Assembly: GCA_036401375.1 (NCBI GenBank)
Contig: DASWVB010000012.1
Coordinates: 1 to 64,000, forward strand
Origin: DASWUZ01 sp036401375
Lineage (GTDB): Bacteria > Acidobacteriota > Terriglobia > Terriglobales > Acidobacteriaceae
Reading direction: 5' to 3'
DNA: 64,000 nt
The notes under the pieces: generated by a model
The model's database searches: none
Told to the model about the DNA's origin: nothing
What the model saw: only the letters and a program-made list of their open reading frames with translations
Program-made: the position numbers and the translations under genes
In this document: in pieces, positions 26,781 through 35,689 of the stretch
Position numbering within the stretch: the first letter of the stretch is position 1
How the letters are laid out: each line of letters opens with the position of its first letter

Positions 26781-29234
26781 ATGGGAAACTGGCGGCGGGA
26801 CGTCCACCATGCATTGAGAATGCTGGCCCGGAACAAGGGCTTCACTGCGATTGCTGTGCTGGCCCTGGCGCTTGGCATCGGTCCGAATGTGGCGATGTTC
26901 AGCATCATCTGGGCGAGCTTTCTCGCTCCCAGTCCCCAGCCGGAGCCGAAGCAGCTGGCGGTGGTCTGGACGACCGCCAAGGGCGAGCGCAACCCGGCCC
27001 TTTCGAGCGACTTCGAGCAATACCGCAACCAGAGCAAGTCGTTTCAACACCTCGACTTTCTTGCCTGGGGCGATCTGCACGCGAAGAGCATCGATCCTTC
27101 GCAGCCGGAGATTGCAGGGCAGGCGATAACCGCAGGTTTCTTCTCGCAGACTCTGCGCCTGCCGATGGCTGTGGGCCGAGATTTCCTTCCCGGGGAGGGG
27201 CAGCCGGGCAAGGAGCACGTGGTGCTCATCTCGCATCGGCTGTGGGCGGAGCGGTATCATGCCGATCCGGCGATCCTGGGCCGGCAGATCACGATCGAAG
27301 ACGAGCCTTACACCGTGGTCGGGGTCACCGAGGCCGGTACAGGGGATCGAGCCACGGCACAGTTCACGATTCCCCTGGTGCTGGCTCCCGGAGCGCACCA
27401 GGTGCGGGTCGGCAACATCATTGGCCGTCTGAAGCCAGGCGTGACCATCGCCGAGGCCCAGGCGGAGTTCGCAGTCATCAGCAAGCGGCTGTCGGCAATG
27501 CACGCCGACGGTATTCCGCGGGACGGATGGGGGGTCAGCGTCGAGCCATTCAAGAATGACTGGTTTGACAAGAAGCTGGAGCGAAACCTCTGGCTGCTGC
27601 TGGGGGCGGTCGGGTTCGTGCTGCTGATTGCCTGCGCGAATGTCGCGAACCTGCTGCTGGCAAAGGGCGCGACGCGGCAGCAGGAGATGGCGGTGCGGTC
27701 TGCGCTGGGGGCGTCGCGAGGGCAAGTCTTCGCGCAGCTGCTCGTCGAGAGTGTAACGCTGTCGGTGCTGGGCGGGGTGATCGGGATCGCGATGGGATGG
27801 GTGCTGCTCAAGCTGGTGGTGCTGGCGCTTCCCGTATGGGTGGTGCAGATGGCTGAGGAGCCGATCGAGCTGAACCTTCCGGTACTGTTGTTCGCGGTCG
27901 CAGTCACCCTGGTGGGTGCGGTGCTGTTTGGCTGTGCGCCTGCCTGGCATGCGACCCGGCCGAACTTGAGCGAGACCTTGAAGCTGGGTGCACGCACGGG
28001 AAGCGGGAGAGGGCGGATGCGGACCCAGGGAGCGCTGGTGGTGGCCGAGTTCGCGCTGGCGCTGACGCTGCTGGCGGGAGCGGGAATGGCTTTGCACAGC
28101 TTCTGGAAGCTCACCCGGATCGACATTGGTGCGCGCACCGATCATGTCTTGACCGCATACCTGATGCCGGTCAAGATGAGTGCAAACAGACCGCAACACC
28201 TACCTCGGCCTGAACAGATAAATGCGAATGCGCGGCTTATACTTGAAAAGGTGCGGGCGATTCCCGGTGTGCAGAGTGCGTCTCTGACCACTTCGGTGCC
28301 GATGACGGGGCACAGCGATCTGCCATTCGCAATCGCCGGGAGTCCCGTCGCGTCGCCCGCCGCCCGGCCCATGGCCGACCTCGAGATCGTCTCGCCGGGT
28401 CACTTCGAGACCTTCGGCATTCGCCTCGTCACGGGGCGGTTTCTTGGCGATCAGGATACGTTGACCAGCCCCAGGGTGGTGATGGTCAACGAGGCTTTTG
28501 TGCGGCGTTATTTACCTAACGTCGATCCGCTCGAGGCGCGCCTGCTGCTTAGCTCGCTCATGATGCCGCCCGGACAGGCTCCACCGTCAGAGGAGCACCG
28601 GATCGTCGGCGTCTTTCACGATGTGCTGAACGGGCAGCATCTGACCGACCCGGCGCAGCCGGCTATCTTTGCGCCATTTACTCAGAGCCCATTTCCATTT
28701 ACCGGGCTGGCGGTGCGGACGGTCCTCGATCCCGGCTCGATGACCGGGAGTGTTCGTGCGGCTCTTGCCACGGTGGCCCCGACGCTCAAACTTTCGAACG
28801 TGCAGACCATGGACGAGATCGTGAACGGGCAGCTGGTGAGCGACCGGTTTGGCATGGCGCTCTTTGCCGGCTTTGCCGCGCTTGCCCTGCTGCTGGCGGC
28901 GCTTGGTATCTATGGCGTGATGTCTTTTGCGGTGGCGCAGCGCACACACGAGATCGGGGTGCGCATGGCGCTCGGTGCGCAGCGGCGCCAGGTGGTGATG
29001 ATGATGGTCCGTCGCGGCATGGCGCTTGCTCTGGCCGGTGCAGTTGCGGGCCTCGCCGGCGTCTACGCTATCGGACACTTTCTGAGCAGCACGCTGTACG
29101 GCATTCACACCATCGATGTGCCGAGCTTTGCCGCCGTGGGGGCGATGCTGGTTGCGGTCGCCTTGGTCGGGTCGTATCTGCCGGCGCGCCGCTCCGCAAA
29201 GGTTGATCCCATGGTGGCGCTGCGACAGGAGTAG
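26781..29234 (+). CDS. MacB-like ABC transporter permease (acidobacterial FtsX-domain type)
   Basis: 817 residues from ATG 26781. An N-terminal cytoplasmic 'MGNWRRDVHHALRMLARNKGFTAIAVLALALGIGPNVAMFSII' with the first membrane segment is the hallmark of this family. A periplasmic MacB core domain follows, then a first FtsX membrane block (three segments from about 275, 'LLLGAVGFVLLIACANVANLLLAKGATRQQEMAVRSALGASRG'). A second periplasmic domain and a second FtsX block end the protein ('RTHEIGVRMALGAQRRQVVMMMVRRGM'). The protein has no nucleotide-binding domain, so it depends on a separate ATPase that is not adjacent. Role: mechanotransmission or export of lipids, peptides or toxins. It is divergent from the FAD/Fe-S oxidoreductase gene. 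Confidence 0.9.
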   Translation: MGNWRRDVHHALRMLARNKGFTAIAVLALALGIGPNVAMFSIIWASFLAPSPQPEPKQLAVVWTTAKGERNPALSSDFEQYRNQSKSFQHLDFLAWGDLHAKSIDPSQPEIAGQAITAGFFSQTLRLPMAVGRDFLPGEGQPGKEHVVLISHRLWAERYHADPAILGRQITIEDEPYTVVGVTEAGTGDRATAQFTIPLVLAPGAHQVRVGNIIGRLKPGVTIAEAQAEFAVISKRLSAMHADGIPRDGWGVSVEPFKNDWFDKKLERNLWLLLGAVGFVLLIACANVANLLLAKGATRQQEMAVRSALGASRGQVFAQLLVESVTLSVLGGVIGIAMGWVLLKLVVLALPVWVVQMAEEPIELNLPVLLFAVAVTLVGAVLFGCAPAWHATRPNLSETLKLGARTGSGRGRMRTQGALVVAEFALALTLLAGAGMALHSFWKLTRIDIGARTDHVLTAYLMPVKMSANRPQHLPRPEQINANARLILEKVRAIPGVQSASLTTSVPMTGHSDLPFAIAGSPVASPAARPMADLEIVSPGHFETFGIRLVTGRFLGDQDTLTSPRVVMVNEAFVRRYLPNVDPLEARLLLSSLMMPPGQAPPSEEHRIVGVFHDVLNGQHLTDPAQPAIFAPFTQSPFPFTGLAVRTVLDPGSMTGSVRAALATVAPTLKLSNVQTMDEIVNGQLVSDRFGMALFAGFAALALLLAALGIYGVMSFAVAQRTHEIGVRMALGAQRRQVVMMMVRRGMALALAGAVAGLAGVYAIGHFLSSTLYGIHTIDVPSFAAVGAMLVAVALVGSYLPARRSAKVDPMVALRQE

Positions 29235-29251
29235 CGCCGGGCTCAGGGCTG

Positions 29252-29271
29252 CTGCAGGCGATCACCTGCAG
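29252..29271. terminator. Hairpin between convergent genes
   Basis: CTGCAGG-CGATCA-CCTGCAG forms a perfect 7-bp stem with a 6-nt loop, 18 nt after the ABC permease stop and 47 nt beyond the stop of the convergent gene. No T tract follows on either strand, so it may mark a transcript end or block read-through only weakly. Confidence 0.35.
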
Positions 29272-29317
29272 AGTTGGAATGCCTGGGGCTGCTTTCGCGG
29301 CATTTCCTGTCGGATGC

Positions 29318-29794
29318 TTATCTGGGCGCCTTTCCGCTACCCTCGAGCAGCTGCCGAGCGCTCTGACCCTGTGTAGGCACAACGTTAGAGCTTTGGACGA
29401 GCAGCCATCGCTTGCCTGTGCGCCTCCAGGTCATTGCGAAGCGAACCGGCAGCGGAGGCCTGCCCCCCACCGAGAATGGCGCATCGAAAAAGATCGAGGC
29501 AAGGTCCTTTGTCTCGACCAGGTTGACGTGATCGATCGGGCCGATCTGCGCCGCTCCTCCCCAGAGCCGCTGGTCGTTGGCCAACATGGTCTTGAGGGCC
29601 GCGGCGCCATGAAACACCTCGGCTGCGTCGCTGCCGTAGACGGTGATCGCCTCGGGATCGGAGAGTGCAAGGACGCCGGCACTGTCACCGCGGGCATACG
29701 CATCGAGAACCTGCCGCGTCTGCATCTGGATGTCAGTGGTTCCCGCCAGCGCAGAGCTGCCGGTTAAAAGGAGCAGGGCTAGAGCTATCCTCAT
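29318..29794 (-). CDS. Exported SnoaL/NTF2-like protein
   Basis: 158 residues from ATG 29794. A short signal peptide 'MRIALALLLLTGSSALAG' is followed by a cone-shaped NTF2-like domain: 'RQVLDAYARGDSAGVLALSDPEAITVYGSDAAEVFHGAAALKTML' and 'FAMTWRRTGKRWLLVQSSNVVP'. Such domains bind small molecules or act as isomerases or hydrolases. No catalytic set can be assigned. An open frame extends further upstream but would put the signal peptide internally, so the ATG just before it is the natural start. It lies divergent to mreB. Confidence 0.78.
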   Translation of the reverse strand: MRIALALLLLTGSSALAGTTDIQMQTRQVLDAYARGDSAGVLALSDPEAITVYGSDAAEVFHGAAALKTMLANDQRLWGGAAQIGPIDHVNLVETKDLASIFFDAPFSVGGRPPLPVRFAMTWRRTGKRWLLVQSSNVVPTQGQSARQLLEGSGKAPR

Positions 29795-30048
29795 TGGTAA
29801 GAACCTCAACTGCCTGTACGGTTCCACGCCGGGAAAGTTCCGGCCGTGATTCCCCGTCATGCTCCTACGGCCGCGATGCTCCGCGGGTGATCCGCTGAGC
29901 TGGAGGCGCGTCGAGCCCGTCGCGTGCGAGCCGCGTTGAGCTACAAGCTGCGGCGCCACTTCTCAAGGAAAGCTGGATGGTTTCGGGGATACAGCAGACA
30001 CTCCGTGGCCTTACAATAGGCTTGAGCCACAAGAAAAGCCCCATCTTC

Positions 30049-31113
30049 ATGTCATCAAACGGTTTTCAGTCGCGTTCTTCGCGTTCGCACGGGGTGCGTT
30101 CGCTGTTCAGTATCTTCTCGAGCGACCTGGCCATCGATCTTGGCACGGCGAACACGCTCGTCTACGCCCGGGGCAAGGGCATCGTGGTCAACGAGCCCTC
30201 GATCGTCGCCATCAACAAGAACACCGGTGAGGTCGAGGCGGTCGGCAAGGAGGCCAAGGAGATGCTTGGCCGCACTCCCGGCAATATCGTGGCGATCAAG
30301 CCGATGAAGGACGGCGTGATCGCCGACTTCAAGATCACCGAGAAGATGCTGAACTACTTCATTCAAAAGGCGCACAACCGCAAGATGCTGGTGCATCCGC
30401 GGATCGTGATCGGGGTGCCTTCAGAGATCACGCAGGTCGAGAAGCGGGCGGTTGAGGATTCGGCTTACCGGGCCAAGGCGAGCGAGGTCTTCCTCGTCGA
30501 GCAGGCGATGGTGGCCGCGATCGGCGCCGGGCTGCCGATCACCGAGCCGAGCGGCAACATGGTGGTCGACATCGGCGGCGGGACGACCGATATCGCGGTG
30601 ATTTCGCTGTCCGGGATCGTGTATTCGCGGTCTGTACGGATGGCCGGCAACCAGATGGACGAGGCCATCATGAACTACCTCAAGCGCAAGTACAACCTGC
30701 TGATCGGCGAGCGTACGGCCGAGGCGATCAAGATCGCGATCGGGTCCGCTTACCCCCTCGACAAGCCGATCACCATGGAGATCAAGGGCCGCAACCTGAT
30801 CGAGGGCGTTCCCAAGACCATCACCATCGACGACAGCGAGATACGCGAGGCGCTCACCGAGTCGATCTCGACCATCATGAATGCCATCCGGGTGGCGCTC
30901 GAGCGCACCCCGCCAGAGCTGAGCGCGGACATCAGCGATCGCGGCATCGTGCTCACCGGTGGAGGGGCTCTGATCAAGAACCTCGACAAACGAATCCGCG
31001 AGGAGACCGGTCTGCCAGTCTCGATCGCGGACGACCCGCTGGCCAGTGTCGTACTGGGCACCGGCAAGATGCTCAGCGACTTCCGCCTGCTGCGCAAGAT
31101 TAAGATAGACTAG
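30049..31113 (+). CDS. mreB: Rod-shape-determining actin homologue MreB
   Basis: 354 residues from ATG 30049 ('MSSNGFQSR'). The N-terminal ~25 residues precede the normal family start 'LFSIFSSDLAIDLGTANTLVYARGKGIVVNEPS', whose 'DLGTANT' is the phosphate-1 loop. The second phosphate loop 'VVDIGGGTTDIAVIS' and adenosine motif 'GIVLTGGGALIKNLD' are present. MreB filaments on the inner membrane guide the elongasome. It heads a cluster mreB-mreC-mreD-mrdA-rodA-rne in one direction. A TACAAT box at 30012-30017 could be its -10; no convincing -35 is seen. An alternative start upstream at 29977 would add 24 non-conserved residues. Confidence 0.96.
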   Translation: MSSNGFQSRSSRSHGVRSLFSIFSSDLAIDLGTANTLVYARGKGIVVNEPSIVAINKNTGEVEAVGKEAKEMLGRTPGNIVAIKPMKDGVIADFKITEKMLNYFIQKAHNRKMLVHPRIVIGVPSEITQVEKRAVEDSAYRAKASEVFLVEQAMVAAIGAGLPITEPSGNMVVDIGGGTTDIAVISLSGIVYSRSVRMAGNQMDEAIMNYLKRKYNLLIGERTAEAIKIAIGSAYPLDKPITMEIKGRNLIEGVPKTITIDDSEIREALTESISTIMNAIRVALERTPPELSADISDRGIVLTGGGALIKNLDKRIREETGLPVSIADDPLASVVLGTGKMLSDFRLLRKIKID

Positions 31114-31185
31114 CCGCCGTGGCGGAGCGCCGCGACCCACTCCCGAGCTAAAGCAGCGGCCTAGAAGCCGCCCATCGTCAGGACC

Positions 31186-32946
31186 ATGGATAGTTTCCTC
31201 AGCCGCTACAAGAATGGCCTGGTTCTCGTGGTGGTCCTGCTTGCGCAAGTGATCGGACTGGCGCTGCAGGTGCGGCGTGCTCTGCCTGACTCTCCCGATC
31301 ATAAGCCGGTGCGTCTGATTCGCTACTGGATGGTGAGCCTGATCGCTCCGCCGGCCCGGGTCTCGCACGGTGCGGGCAGGGGCGTTCGCGGCTGGTGGTC
31401 GAACTACGTCGATCTGCGCAACGTTCGTCAGCAGAATCTGGAACTGCAGGCCGAGGTGGAGCGCCTGCGACTGGAGCAGGGCGCGCTCGCCGAAGATGCG
31501 CGCCAGGGTCAGCGGCTGCAACATCTGCTCGACTTCAAAGAACACTACATCTACCAGACTGCCACCGCTCAGGTGATCGGCACCGCCGGCAGCGACCGGG
31601 CGCGCCTGCTGATCATCGACAAGGGCTCTCGCGACGGCATCCGGCTCGACATGCCGGTGATCACCCCCGATGGCATCGTGGGCAAAATCCGGGAGGTCTT
31701 TCCTGACAGCGCGCAGGTGCTGCAGATTTCAGACCAGGCCAGCGGCGCAGGCGTGATGCTGGAGACGACCCGGATTCGCGGGGTCCTGCGCGGCAACGCC
31801 TACGGCCAGCCGGAGATCATCAACATCATGCCCGACGACCGCATCAAGCCGGGGGAGCGGGTGCTGACCAGCGGCGGAGACCAGATCTATCCGCGCGGGC
31901 TGCCGGTGGGGGTGGTCGAGCGGGTCGCCAATGACCCCGAGCGCAATCCCTACGTGGACGTGATCATCAAGCCCGGCGCTAATCTTGCGCGACTCGAAGA
32001 GGTGCTGGTGATCACCAGCGTCGGCGACCAGCTGCCGCCCGCCGAGACCTCAGACCTGGCAACCAGCGAGGCAGAAGAGAAGCAGCACAGCGCCGCCGAC
32101 GTGCTGTCGGAGAAGCTGCCCAGCATCCGCGACCCCAATGCAGACCCGAATGCGGCCGCAACAGCCGATGGAGCCGCCGCCGAGCCGGGCGCCGCCAAGC
32201 CCGGCGAGCCTGACAGTGAAGTGGCGCGTCCACTGCGTCCCGCGGCCCCACTGCACGCGGATCGGTTTACCCCCGGCTCTTCACCGGACGCGGACGTCTT
32301 GACGCCCGGGCTGGCCGTGGCCGCTCCTCCGCACCGCGCGCATGCGACGGCTCCGGCGCCGGTTCGTTCGGAGGGGGCAAACAGCACGGTAGACGGGAGC
32401 ATTACGGATACAAGCGCTGTCCAGGCGAAGCGGCGAGCGACGCCGGTTTTGACCGTCGGAAGTACAACGATCCCGAAGCCGGGGCTCTCGCCGCCGCTCA
32501 GAACGGGTGCGGCCACGGCCTCGACCTCGACCAGATCTGCCGGGACAAAAGCTGCCGGAGTAAATGCACTCAACGCGAAGCCCGCGAAGTCGCTCACTGC
32601 GCAGTCAGGCGCTCCGAGGCCGAAACGCCCTGCGGCGGCTGTCGCGGATGGCGCCTCGCCTGGATTGAGCGTGGTTCCAACGGCCTCGAACTCCGGCAGC
32701 GGAGCGGCGACGGCCCCGTCGGCAGCCTCAAGGCAGGCGGCTCCGTCGTACGTTGAGCCCTACTTCGTAACCCAGCCAGCCGATTCCGGCGCCCCGTCGC
32801 CCACCGTGGCTCCTGCGAAGAAGCCAAAGCCGGTTCAGCCCCGCCCTGTGCTCAAGCCCGGCGGCCCTCGGCCGATGGATCGCGGTCTACCGCCGCCCGT
32901 GAGCACGCCGCCACCCCAGAACACCCCGCCGCAAGGGGCTGACTAG
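31186..32946 (+). CDS. mreC: Cell-shape protein MreC with a long Pro/Ala-rich tail
   Basis: 586 residues. A single N-terminal membrane segment ('GLVLVVVLLAQVIGLALQV') is followed by a coiled coil ('VRQQNLELQAEVERLRLEQGALAEDARQG', about 80-110) and the beta-rich MreC core to about residue 285 ('VIGTAGSDRARLLIIDKGSRDGI', 'GERVLTSGGDQIYPRGLPVGVVERV'). MreC normally ends around there, at 280-370 residues in total. Here a further ~300 residues are Ala/Pro/Ser/Lys-rich, low-complexity and likely disordered in the periplasm, ending in a Pro-rich 'GLPPPVSTPPPQNTPPQ'. MreC activates PBP2 and RodA, encoded downstream. The tail may contact peptidoglycan or the outer membrane; that is inference. Confidence 0.93.
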   Translation: MDSFLSRYKNGLVLVVVLLAQVIGLALQVRRALPDSPDHKPVRLIRYWMVSLIAPPARVSHGAGRGVRGWWSNYVDLRNVRQQNLELQAEVERLRLEQGALAEDARQGQRLQHLLDFKEHYIYQTATAQVIGTAGSDRARLLIIDKGSRDGIRLDMPVITPDGIVGKIREVFPDSAQVLQISDQASGAGVMLETTRIRGVLRGNAYGQPEIINIMPDDRIKPGERVLTSGGDQIYPRGLPVGVVERVANDPERNPYVDVIIKPGANLARLEEVLVITSVGDQLPPAETSDLATSEAEEKQHSAADVLSEKLPSIRDPNADPNAAATADGAAAEPGAAKPGEPDSEVARPLRPAAPLHADRFTPGSSPDADVLTPGLAVAAPPHRAHATAPAPVRSEGANSTVDGSITDTSAVQAKRRATPVLTVGSTTIPKPGLSPPLRTGAATASTSTRSAGTKAAGVNALNAKPAKSLTAQSGAPRPKRPAAAVADGASPGLSVVPTASNSGSGAATAPSAASRQAAPSYVEPYFVTQPADSGAPSPTVAPAKKPKPVQPRPVLKPGGPRPMDRGLPPPVSTPPPQNTPPQGAD

Positions 32947-32949
32947 CCG

Positions 32950-33465
32950 ATGCTCTCCTACGAATCGCGGCGCGAGATCGATATCAACCGCTACCCTGTG
33001 GCTGTCGTGGTGCTCGCGCCCCTGCTGGCTATCGGCCTGCAGTCCGTGCTGTCGCTGCACTTTGAGCAGTTCAACCTGTTGAACCTGCCGCTGCTGATGA
33101 CCATCTACTTCGCCGTAGCGCGGCGCAACCCCGTCACCGGCACTCTGCTTGGCACAGCTGTCGGCATCGGGCAGGACGCGCTCACCCACCTGCCGCTCGG
33201 CGTGAACGGCATAGTGAACGCGCTGATCGGGTTCCTCGCCGCGTCGCTCAGCGTCAAGCTGGACGTCGAGAATCACGGCACCAGGCTGCTGTTGAACTTC
33301 GCCTTCCTGCTGCTGCACAGCTTCTGCTACTGGATCATTACCCGGCACATGCTGGCGACGAACCTGACCTGGAACTGGCTGCATGAGCTGCTTCGCGCGG
33401 GGGTGAATGCGGTGCTGGGTGTCCTGCTGTTTGCGCTGCTCGACCGCCTGCGGCGCCGCGATTAG
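32950..33465 (+). CDS. mreD: Rod-shape membrane protein MreD
   Basis: 171 residues, starting 3 nt after mreC ends, so translation is coupled. There are five or six membrane segments: 'VAVVVLAPLLAIGLQSVL', 'LLNLPLLMTIYFAVARRNP', 'LLGTAVGIGQDALTHLPLGVNGIVNALIGFLAASLSV', 'LLNFAFLLLHSFCYWII' and 'AGVNAVLGVLLFALLDRL'. 'GLxQDxLTxxPLGxNGI' is the MreD signature. It forms a complex with MreC and the other elongasome parts in the inner membrane. Length and motif match the family. Confidence 0.92.
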   Translation: MLSYESRREIDINRYPVAVVVLAPLLAIGLQSVLSLHFEQFNLLNLPLLMTIYFAVARRNPVTGTLLGTAVGIGQDALTHLPLGVNGIVNALIGFLAASLSVKLDVENHGTRLLLNFAFLLLHSFCYWIITRHMLATNLTWNWLHELLRAGVNAVLGVLLFALLDRLRRRD

Positions 33466-33580
33466 CCAGAACAGGAGCAGCTTGCAGCCGTTGCAGAAAG
33501 CTTTGGGGGTCTTTTGTCCGGCCCTGAGGATTTTCGCTAGACTTTCGACTGAGTAAGCACTTTGACGCAGTGATCAGACC

Positions 33581-35680
33581 ATGCTGAACCGCGAAGAGAA
33601 GATACCGGCCATTAAACTTGCTGCCTTCCAGTATGGGATCGCGGGCATTCTCATCGTGTTGATCTTTGGCCTCTGGCGGCTGCAGGTCATCGGGGCAAAG
33701 AACTACCGCGCCCTGGCCGATGAGAACCGCATCCGCAAGGTGCCGATCCTAGCGCCGCGGGGCAAGCTCTTTGACCGCGAGGGCCGGCTGATCGTCGACA
33801 ACTATCCCTCCGTATCCTGCTTCATCGTCCGCGAACAGGGTCACGACGTCGAGCCGGACCTGCCGCTGATCGCCCGCGGGCTGCACATGAGCGTCGAGCA
33901 GCTCGATGCCATTCTGCGGCACTACCGGCTGGCGCCCCGATACCAGCCGCTCCCGGTCAAGCAGGACATTACGCCGGATGAGGAGGAGTTCATCGAGGCG
34001 CACCGCGACGAGCTGCCGGAGCTCGAGACCATCGATGAGCAGCGCCGCCTCTACCCCCGGGATGGCTTCGCGTCGCACCTGATCGGCTATGTGGGCGAAG
34101 TCAGCGAGAACATGCTCGAGAACGATGCCCGGTATGCGGCCTACGAGCCGGGGGACGTGGTCGGGCAGTCCGGAGTGGAGCAGACCTACGACCAGCTGCT
34201 GCGCGGCAGGGACGGCTCGCAGGATGTGATCGTCGACAGCCATGGCCGCGAAGAGGGCATGCTGGGGCGCGAGCCGGCCCAGCCCGGGCAAAGCCTGAAG
34301 CTGACCATCGACCTCGACATGCAGCGCGCGGCCGAGATCGCCCTCGGCAACCGCAACGGCGCGATCATCGCCATGGATCCGCGTACCGGCGAGGTGCTGG
34401 CGATGGTCAGCCACCCGAGCTTCGACCCGAACGCGTTTGCGGTGCGACTCACGCGGGAGTACTGGAACAAGCTGCTCACCGACCCGGACCACCCGCTGCT
34501 CAACAAGGCGATCCAGGCCCAGCTTGCTCCGGGGTCGACCTTCAAGATCATCATGGCGACCGCCGGACTGCAGGAGGGTATCGCGCAGAACCTCCATGTG
34601 AACTGCACTGGCGGCGCGTCATTTTACGGCCGCTACTTCAAATGCTGGATACCTCATGGTGGACACGGCGCGACTGGCATCACCAAGGGCATCTATCAGT
34701 CCTGCGACGTGTTCTTTTACACGCTCGCCGAGCACCTGGGCATCGACAAGATCGCGCTGTGGGCGCATCGCCTCGGGCTGGGGCAGAAGACGGGTATCGA
34801 TCTGCCCAACGAGGTAGCCGGGACCATGCCGTCCGAGGAATGGAAGATGAAGAACTACCACCAGAAATGGTATGCGGGCGAGACGATCTCGGTTGGCATC
34901 GGGCAGGGCGCAATCGCTGCCACTCCGGTGCAGATGGCGCGTGCGATCGCCGGGATTGCGTCGGGTGGTGTTCTGCGGCGGCCGCATGTCGTCTTCCCTG
35001 ACGAGGTGCCCCCTGAGTACCGGCAGGCTATCGCGGATTCGTTTCCCGGCACCGGCGATGCGACCATTCCGCTCGACCCTGCTAACTGGCAGATCATCAC
35101 GGACGCCATGGCGGAGGTGATGTCCCCGGCCGGAACCTCTCCCAGCGCGCATCTCGAGGGCATTGACTTCGCCGGCAAGACGGGCAGCGCACAAGTGGTC
35201 AGCAACGAGGCGAAGGGAAGGCTCGGCGGCGGCAAGGCGCTGCGTGACAATGCCTGGTTTGTAGGGATCACGCCGCGCAGGAACCCGGAGATCGTAGTGA
35301 CGACCCTGCTCGAGGGCGGCGAGCACGGGCGGTTCGCGGGACGGGTCGCGGCCCAGGTCATCTCCGCCTACGTGACCAAGCAGCGGCGGCTGGAGGACAA
35401 CCTGCTCGAGACAGCGAAGACCCCCACCGCGCCCGCCGCTGCCAGGCCGGTTGACGTAGGAGCTCTCTGGTCCGATCCCCAACCTGCTGCAGCTGGGGAG
35501 CACGCCGCAGAGCCTGAGACTCAGACGGCAAACTTCCACGGCGGACACTTCCTGCTCGATCCGCGAGATTATCCGCTGGCACCTGACGCCCGGCGCCTCG
35601 ATACCCAGCACGGGCAGGTTGCAGTCCGGCGCAAGAACGCAGTGCCTCCGCTGGCCGTGATCAGCCATCCCGTTCCATAG
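33581..35680 (+). CDS. mrdA: Penicillin-binding protein 2 (elongasome transpeptidase)
   Basis: 699 residues with one N-terminal membrane segment ('YGIAGILIVLIFGLWRLQVI'). Next come the PBP dimerisation domain ('RKVPILAPRGKLFDREGRLIVDNYPS', 'HLIGYVGEVSE') and the transpeptidase domain. The active-site motifs are STFK (catalytic S319), SxD as S374-C-D376 in 'YQSCDVFFY', and KTG starting at K533 ('FAGKTGSAQ'). PBP2 crosslinks lateral-wall peptidoglycan together with RodA, the next gene. About 70 residues at the C-terminus ('LETAKTPTAPAAARPVDVG' and following) extend beyond the catalytic domain. ATG 33581 follows 116 nt of spacer after mreD. Confidence 0.95.
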   Translation: MLNREEKIPAIKLAAFQYGIAGILIVLIFGLWRLQVIGAKNYRALADENRIRKVPILAPRGKLFDREGRLIVDNYPSVSCFIVREQGHDVEPDLPLIARGLHMSVEQLDAILRHYRLAPRYQPLPVKQDITPDEEEFIEAHRDELPELETIDEQRRLYPRDGFASHLIGYVGEVSENMLENDARYAAYEPGDVVGQSGVEQTYDQLLRGRDGSQDVIVDSHGREEGMLGREPAQPGQSLKLTIDLDMQRAAEIALGNRNGAIIAMDPRTGEVLAMVSHPSFDPNAFAVRLTREYWNKLLTDPDHPLLNKAIQAQLAPGSTFKIIMATAGLQEGIAQNLHVNCTGGASFYGRYFKCWIPHGGHGATGITKGIYQSCDVFFYTLAEHLGIDKIALWAHRLGLGQKTGIDLPNEVAGTMPSEEWKMKNYHQKWYAGETISVGIGQGAIAATPVQMARAIAGIASGGVLRRPHVVFPDEVPPEYRQAIADSFPGTGDATIPLDPANWQIITDAMAEVMSPAGTSPSAHLEGIDFAGKTGSAQVVSNEAKGRLGGGKALRDNAWFVGITPRRNPEIVVTTLLEGGEHGRFAGRVAAQVISAYVTKQRRLEDNLLETAKTPTAPAAARPVDVGALWSDPQPAAAGEHAAEPETQTANFHGGHFLLDPRDYPLAPDARRLDTQHGQVAVRRKNAVPPLAVISHPVP

Positions 35681-35689
35681 AGAGCCAGA

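Noticed and set aside
26610..28199. Minus-strand frame of 529 codons opposite the ABC permease
   Set aside because: Gln/Arg/His-rich composition with no domain; the plus strand encodes a full MacB-like permease.
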